This document shows positions 6,663 through 9,652 of a stretch of 9,652 nt of DNA, piece by piece; within the stretch, counting starts at the first letter, position 1; the number at the start of each line of letters is the position of its first letter. This DNA comes from Streptococcus sp. UBA6071 (GTDB lineage: Bacteria > Bacillota > Bacilli > Lactobacillales > Streptococcaceae), in NCBI GenBank assembly GCA_002436115.1, contig DIXV01000077.1, positions 8,793 to 18,444 on the forward strand. Direction: 5' to 3'. The notes beneath the pieces are model-generated. The model was not told the origin of the DNA. It ran no database searches and worked only from the letters and a program-made list of their open reading frames with translations. Both the position numbers and the translations under genes were made by a program.

Positions 6663-6702
6663 GCGCTTAACAACGCAACAATTGGAGGATTAGAGGGGCA
6701 TC

Positions 6703-6738
6703 ATTCGATACCACTCTTGAGGGAAGGAGGTATCGAAT
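6703..6738. repeat. Inverted repeat, 10-bp perfect arms
   Basis: ATTCGATACC (6703-6712) and GGTATCGAAT (6729-6738) are exact reverse complements around a 16-nt loop. The loop and right arm contain a perfect Shine-Dalgarno-like AAGGAGG (6724-6730) with no start codon at a useful distance. No T-run follows, so it is not a classical terminator. Confidence 0.75.
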
Positions 6739-6761
6739 AAGAAAAGTGAGCGAGAAATAAA

Positions 6762-6777
6762 ATGCCTTTTAAGGCAT
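6762..6777. repeat. Inverted repeat, 7-bp arms with 2-nt centre
   Basis: ATGCCTT (6762-6768) and AAGGCAT (6771-6777) are perfectly complementary with only TT between them. As RNA it would need a larger loop; as DNA it is a near-palindrome that could bind a dimeric protein. It is the second of four such structures behind the surface-protein gene. Confidence 0.6.
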
Positions 6778-6782
6778 CGATG

Positions 6783-6811
6783 TTCTTCTCTGTTTACAAA
6801 GTAGAGAAGAA
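6783..6811. repeat. Inverted repeat, 9-bp perfect arms
   Basis: TTCTTCTCT (6783-6791) and AGAGAAGAA (6803-6811) pair perfectly around an 11-nt loop. It begins 5 nt after the preceding near-palindrome and is followed by A-rich sequence, so it does not look like a plus-strand terminator. On the minus strand the stem is preceded by GGGTATTTT and followed by no T-run. Confidence 0.65.
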
Positions 6812-6823
6812 AATACCCTTATG

Positions 6824-6862
6824 AAACCGGCTTTCTGTAGACTATAGAAAGCCGGTTTTTTT
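6824..6862 (+). terminator. Strong Rho-independent terminator
   Basis: AAACCGGCTTTCT (6824-6836) pairs perfectly with AGAAAGCCGGTTT (6846-6858). The helix can continue inward by three more pairs to a 3-nt loop. Seven T (6856-6862) follow the GC-rich core. It ends plus-strand transcription about 160 nt after the surface-protein stop. The minus-strand tail is only TTTC, so it would terminate the AraC-type gene less well. Confidence 0.88.
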
Positions 6863-6953
6863 GGTTCAATTGTTTCCTCTTTCTAGAAAATAACTTTTCT
6901 TAATGACGAGTTCCTTGCTTGGGATATTTTGGTGCTAATTTTGAGCAATCCAT

Positions 6954-7805
6954 CTATTCTGAGGAGCTAATAAGTCTCTCGGAGTTTCGGTATTTCTTGG
7001 GTGTTTGTTTCATGATTGATTTGAAGGTTTTAATGTAGTAAGAATCATTTTCAAACCCGCATTCCAAGGCGATTTCTAGAATGGTCTTATCTGTTTTTTT
7101 TAATAGATGAAGGGAGTGGTAAATTCGGTATTGGTTTAAGTATTGGAAAACAGTGATTCCCATTTTTTTCTTGAAGTATTTGCAGACGTAATTTGATGAA
7201 TAACCAACAAATTGTGCGATGTCGCTAAGTCGTATTTTTTCGGCGTAGTGGGATTGTATATACGAAATAATGATTCTGATATTGCCTAGTTTTTCTTCGG
7301 ACACCTCCTTGACAATGGCATTTAAGCGATAAAGTTTAAAGATTATCTGATACAGTAATATTTTTATGAGTAAAGGATCTTGTTGCTCATTATTTAGTAA
7401 TGAATCCAATAGAGGTTCAAAGTCTTTATGCTTAAGTATTGTTTGTCGGAAATGGAAAACATTGCTTGTAATTGGCTGGATATATTCTTCTTGAGCACGA
7501 TCATAATAGTTAAAGTCCAATAGTTTAGGGTGAAAAATAATGGCATGATGGCGCGATTGGGAAAGACCGTTTATAGCATGGAGAGAATTAGAATTGATAA
7601 TGAAGAGGTCACCTTTAGTCAAGTGATAATCGTTATCATCACAATAGAGACTCAAAACTCCATATTCTACATAGATGACTTCCACTTCGGGATGCCAATG
7701 AAGGGGAACGCGATAGTCCCCTGTTTGGTCCGTGTGTGTAATCATGTGAAACGGAAAATCTGCTGAACCATGTCTTTTATTTTCTCTTAAATCGGCATCA
7801 ATCAT
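6954..7805 (-). CDS. AraC-family transcriptional regulator with N-terminal cupin sensor
   Basis: Regulator of 283 residues with the start placed at the ATG on plus-strand 7803-7805. The frame extends four codons further to a TTG at 7815-7817, but the ribosome binding site GGAG (plus-strand 7812-7815) overlaps that TTG and sits 6 nt before the ATG, so the ATG is preferred. Residues 25-90 resemble the AraC cupin ligand-binding domain: PLHWHPEVEVIYVEYG, then a GDLFIINSNSLHAI stretch. Residues 178-275 hold two helix-turn-helices: LSDIAQFVGYSSNYVCKYFK and ILEIALECGFENDSYYIKTFK, ending with the usual TPKKYR. Divergent from the glucosidase-PTS operon, it most likely activates that operon when its sugar is present. 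Streptococcal sugar loci with RafR/MsmR-type regulators are analogous. Confidence 0.93.
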   Translation of the reverse strand: MIDADLRENKRHGSADFPFHMITHTDQTGDYRVPLHWHPEVEVIYVEYGVLSLYCDDNDYHLTKGDLFIINSNSLHAINGLSQSRHHAIIFHPKLLDFNYYDRAQEEYIQPITSNVFHFRQTILKHKDFEPLLDSLLNNEQQDPLLIKILLYQIIFKLYRLNAIVKEVSEEKLGNIRIIISYIQSHYAEKIRLSDIAQFVGYSSNYVCKYFKKKMGITVFQYLNQYRIYHSLHLLKKTDKTILEIALECGFENDSYYIKTFKSIMKQTPKKYRNSERLISSSE

Positions 7806-7811
7806 CGCAAG

Positions 7812-7815
7812 CTCC
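7812..7815 (-). promoter_or_regulatory. Ribosome binding site that decides the AraC-type start
   Basis: On the minus strand this reads GGAG, 6 nt before ATGATTGATGCC. It falls on the second base onward of the longer TTG-initiated frame, which has no site of its own. Translation should therefore begin at plus-strand 7805. Confidence 0.7.
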
Positions 7816-7871
7816 AAATGGATAATATTGTTATGTTTTTGGATAAAAAATTAAAGCTATCTTACTTATTA

Positions 7872-7897
7872 ATCAATTATACTGTTATTATCAATTA
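7872..7897. promoter_or_regulatory. 8-bp direct repeat at 18-bp spacing, candidate AraC-type binding site
   Basis: ATCAATTA occurs at 7872-7879 and again at 7890-7897, exactly 18 bp apart, in the gap between the divergent AraC-type and glucosidase genes. Family activators bind direct repeats on one DNA face just upstream of, or over, the -35 region. Possible -10 boxes are TATACT (7878-7883) or TATTAT (7886-7891), with no good -35, as expected for an activator-dependent promoter. The sequence is AT-rich, so chance is possible. Confidence 0.45.
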
Positions 7898-7917
7898 AAA
7901 ACAAGGGGGATTCCTTA

Positions 7918-9543
7918 ATGGACGGAATGAAGTGGTGGCAATCAAGTGTTGTTTATCAAATTTATCCAAAGAGTTTTAAAGATACAGATGGCGACGGTTA
8001 TGGAGACATCAAGGGTATCATTGAAAAGCTACCTTACCTAGACTTCCTAGGTATTGATGTGATATGGCTAAACCCAATCTATGAGTCACCAGAGGTTGAT
8101 AACGGCTACGATATCAGTGATTATAGGCGTTTAAGTCAGCGGTATGGGAGTATGGAGGAGTTTGAAAAACTTATCAATGCTAGTGAAGCCTATGGGATTA
8201 AGATTCTTCTTGACTTAGTTGTGAATCACACCAGTGATCAGCACTACTGGTTTAAAGAAGCTAAAAAATCCATAAACAATCCCTATCACGATTATTACGT
8301 TTGGGCAAAAGAGCCGAATGCTCTTCAGTCAAATTTTGGTGGGTCAGCTTGGGAGTATGTGCCAGAGGTAGATAAGTATTACCTGCATTTTTTCGCAAAG
8401 GAACAGCCTGATTTGAACTGGAACAACCCAAACCTTCGTCAAGAGATTTACGATATGATGAATTTTTGGATAGATAAAGGAATTGCGGGTTTTCGCATGG
8501 ACGTAATTGATCTGATTGGAAAGGATCCCTTACGTGGCATTAAAGAAAATGGTCCCCACTTGCATCAATACCTTCAGGAAATGCATCGTAACTGTTTCCT
8601 TTCTAAAGATTTAATGACCGTTGGAGAAACTTGGGGAGCAACCCCTGAAATAGCTCTTCTTTATTCTGAACCAAGTCGTCAAGAACTTTCTATGGTTTTT
8701 CAATTTGAACAGATGGCGTTAGATAAAAAAGAAGGGGGTCACAGATGGGATTTGGCACCTCTAGACTTAATAGCGTTAAAGAATGTCTTAACGAAATGGC
8801 AGCAGGCATTAGCAGGAAAAGGATGGAATAGCTTATGTTGGAACAACCATGATCTCCCACGGATTGTGTCACGGTGGGGCGATGATTCTGAAATGTTTAG
8901 GGTTAGAAGTGCTAAAATGTTGGCTATCTTATTGCATGGAATGCAAGGGACACCTTATATTTATCAGGGTGAAGAAATTGGTATGACGAACCCTAACTTT
9001 CCCCAACTTGAAGACTATTGTGATATTGAAACACAGTACATTATCGCTGAGAGATTGGCTAATGGAGAAGATCCAGAGCAATTGTTGAAAGTTGTGCAGC
9101 TAAAGGCAAGAGATAGTGGAAGGACACCGATGCAATGGTCTTCCTCTAAGTTTGCTGGGTTTTCAGATGTAGAACCTTGGACAAAACTAAGCCCCAATTA
9201 CAAAAGGCTAACAGTGGAAGCTGCCTTGGAAGATAAAGATTCTGTTTTTTACACATACAAAAAGCTTATACAGTTGCGGAAAATGAGTGAAACAATACGT
9301 TGGGGTAGATTTGAGTTAGTTGATGCTGAACATCCTCAAGTATTTGCTTATAAGAGAAGTTTCAAAGACGAGGTTCTTTATGTTATTTGTAACTTTTATA
9401 AGAAAGAGACAAGGCTGGCTATTCAGTTAGGTAATTACGACTTGTTGCTTTCAAACTATCCAGATACCGTATATAAAAACAACTCTTTTCAGCTCAGACC
9501 CTTTGAAGCCATGATCTTAAAAACAGTCAAAAAAGGAGATTAA
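7918..9543 (+). CDS. GH13 subfamily 31 alpha-glucosidase (DexB / oligo-1,6-glucosidase type)
   Basis: Cytosolic glycosidase of 541 residues, normal for the family, hydrolysing alpha-glucosidic bonds of short sugars with retention. It opens WWQSSVVYQIYPKSF, and all conserved GH13 regions are present: LDLVVNHT (98-105), the subfamily mark QPDLNW (163-168), GFRMDVID with nucleophile Asp195, GETWG with acid/base Glu237, and NNHDLPR with Asp312. The valine after Asp195 is the known signature of alpha-1,6 preference. GETWGATPEIA and WNNHD resemble DexB, while QGTPYIYQGEEIGMTNP is also seen in trehalose-6-phosphate hydrolase. That enzyme usually has QADLNW and a different acid/base stretch, so it is less likely. 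AAGGGGG (7903-7909) precedes the start. One nucleotide separates it from the PTS gene, so its natural substrate may be phosphorylated (isomaltose, sucrose-isomer or similar). Confidence 0.92.
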   Translation: MDGMKWWQSSVVYQIYPKSFKDTDGDGYGDIKGIIEKLPYLDFLGIDVIWLNPIYESPEVDNGYDISDYRRLSQRYGSMEEFEKLINASEAYGIKILLDLVVNHTSDQHYWFKEAKKSINNPYHDYYVWAKEPNALQSNFGGSAWEYVPEVDKYYLHFFAKEQPDLNWNNPNLRQEIYDMMNFWIDKGIAGFRMDVIDLIGKDPLRGIKENGPHLHQYLQEMHRNCFLSKDLMTVGETWGATPEIALLYSEPSRQELSMVFQFEQMALDKKEGGHRWDLAPLDLIALKNVLTKWQQALAGKGWNSLCWNNHDLPRIVSRWGDDSEMFRVRSAKMLAILLHGMQGTPYIYQGEEIGMTNPNFPQLEDYCDIETQYIIAERLANGEDPEQLLKVVQLKARDSGRTPMQWSSSKFAGFSDVEPWTKLSPNYKRLTVEAALEDKDSVFYTYKKLIQLRKMSETIRWGRFELVDAEHPQVFAYKRSFKDEVLYVICNFYKKETRLAIQLGNYDLLLSNYPDTVYKNNSFQLRPFEAMILKTVKKGD

Positions 9544-9544
9544 A

Positions 9545-9652
9545 ATGTCAGTTAATTATTCACAAAATGCCCAAGAGATCTTGATATCTATTGGCGGGAA
9601 AGAAAATGTTATATCCACTGCCCACTGTGCTACAAGACTGCGACTGGTCTTA
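9545..9652 (+). CDS. PTS sugar transporter EIIB-containing subunit, sucrose/trehalose family (3' end cut by window)
   Basis: Only the first 36 residues are present. They match the start of a glucose/sucrose-superfamily EIIB domain: AQEILISIGGKENVIS, then the phosphorylation motif HCATRLRLVL with the phospho-acceptor Cys28. The AHCATRLRLV form is commonest in sucrose-type (ScrA/SacP) and related trehalose or beta-glucoside EIIBC proteins, so an EIIC membrane domain should follow past the window. The sugar is phosphorylated as it enters. AAAAGGAG (9531-9538) is 6 nt before the ATG and lies inside the glucosidase gene, whose stop ends 1 nt earlier, so both belong to one operon. Specificity cannot be read from this fragment. 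Confidence 0.88.
   Translation, partial: MSVNYSQNAQEILISIGGKENVISTAHCATRLRLVL

Larger units (their letters stand above)
6663..6953. other. Intergenic region with four consecutive hairpins
   Basis: This gap lies between the 3' ends of the surface-protein gene (+) and the AraC-type gene (-). It holds the four inverted repeats listed separately (6703-6862). A 20-codon frame (6762-6824, MPFKASMFFS...) starts inside the second repeat but lacks a properly spaced ribosome binding site. From 6863 to 6953 I see nothing recognisable. Confidence 0.6.

Noticed and set aside
6661..6670. AAGCGCTTAA at the surface-protein stop as a third cre site
   Set aside because: Only the AAGCGCTT core is present; the flanking TG and CA of the cre consensus are missing, and the position after a gene has no obvious target.
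6762..6824. 20-codon frame MPFKASMFFS... as a small gene
   Set aside because: The AAGGAGG at 6724-6730 is 31 nt away, the start is inside an inverted repeat, and the peptide has no recognisable feature.
7918..9543. Trehalose-6-phosphate hydrolase as the firm call for the GH13 enzyme
   Set aside because: Some stretches match (QGTPYIYQGEEIGMTNP) and the PTS neighbour would fit, but QPDLNW, RMDVID and GETWGATPEIA are DexB/oligo-1,6-glucosidase-like, so a broader call is safer.

Overview
The window looks like a low-GC Gram-positive chromosome from the Lactobacillales, most likely Streptococcus. The evidence is strong AAGGAGG-type ribosome binding sites, a sortase-anchored surface protein ending in LPATG, CcpA-type cre elements, CUT1 sugar ABC permeases with no ATPase gene beside them (streptococci often share one, MsmK), and a GH13 glucosidase next to a sucrose-family PTS transporter. 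The species cannot be named from the sequence. No RNA gene, CRISPR array, insertion sequence or phage gene was recognised.

Layout. (1) Positions 1-2306 (+) are the 3' end of a sugar uptake operon: a MalF-type permease cut by the window start, a MalG-type permease and beta-phosphoglucomutase, with 4-nt and 0-nt junctions. (2) 2307-2573 is a non-coding gap between convergent genes with a probable terminator and short repeats. (3) 2574-3479 (-) encodes a LysR-type regulator, divergent from an NmrA/SDR-type NAD(P)-binding protein (3593-4567, +). The 113-bp gap between them holds two mirror-image promoters whose -35 boxes form one palindrome, plus a perfect 12-bp-arm inverted repeat. (4) 4568-5042 holds a terminator, a good promoter with one strong and one weaker cre, and a leader of about 270 nt. 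(5) 5043-6662 (+) encodes a 539-residue LPXTG surface protein with InlB-type repeats and three NGNWFIDG-like repeats. (6) 6663-6953 contains four consecutive inverted repeats, the last a strong terminator. (7) 6954-7805 (-) encodes an AraC-type regulator, divergent from a GH13_31 alpha-glucosidase (7918-9543, +), which is followed after 1 nt by the start of a PTS EIIB-containing transporter that runs off the window.

How the genes fit together. Two carbohydrate modules flank a surface-protein gene and a redox-like gene. The ABC and beta-phosphoglucomutase module suggests that an imported alpha-linked disaccharide is cleaved by an inverting phosphorylase (not in the window), giving beta-glucose 1-phosphate that PgmB turns into glucose 6-phosphate. 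The AraC, GH13 and PTS module looks like a substrate-induced operon for a phosphorylated alpha-glucoside; the regulator sees a sugar through its cupin domain and may bind an 18-bp-spaced direct repeat in front of the glucosidase. The surface protein appears to be under carbon catabolite control. LysR plus NmrA-like protein is a self-contained regulator and target pair of unknown substrate.
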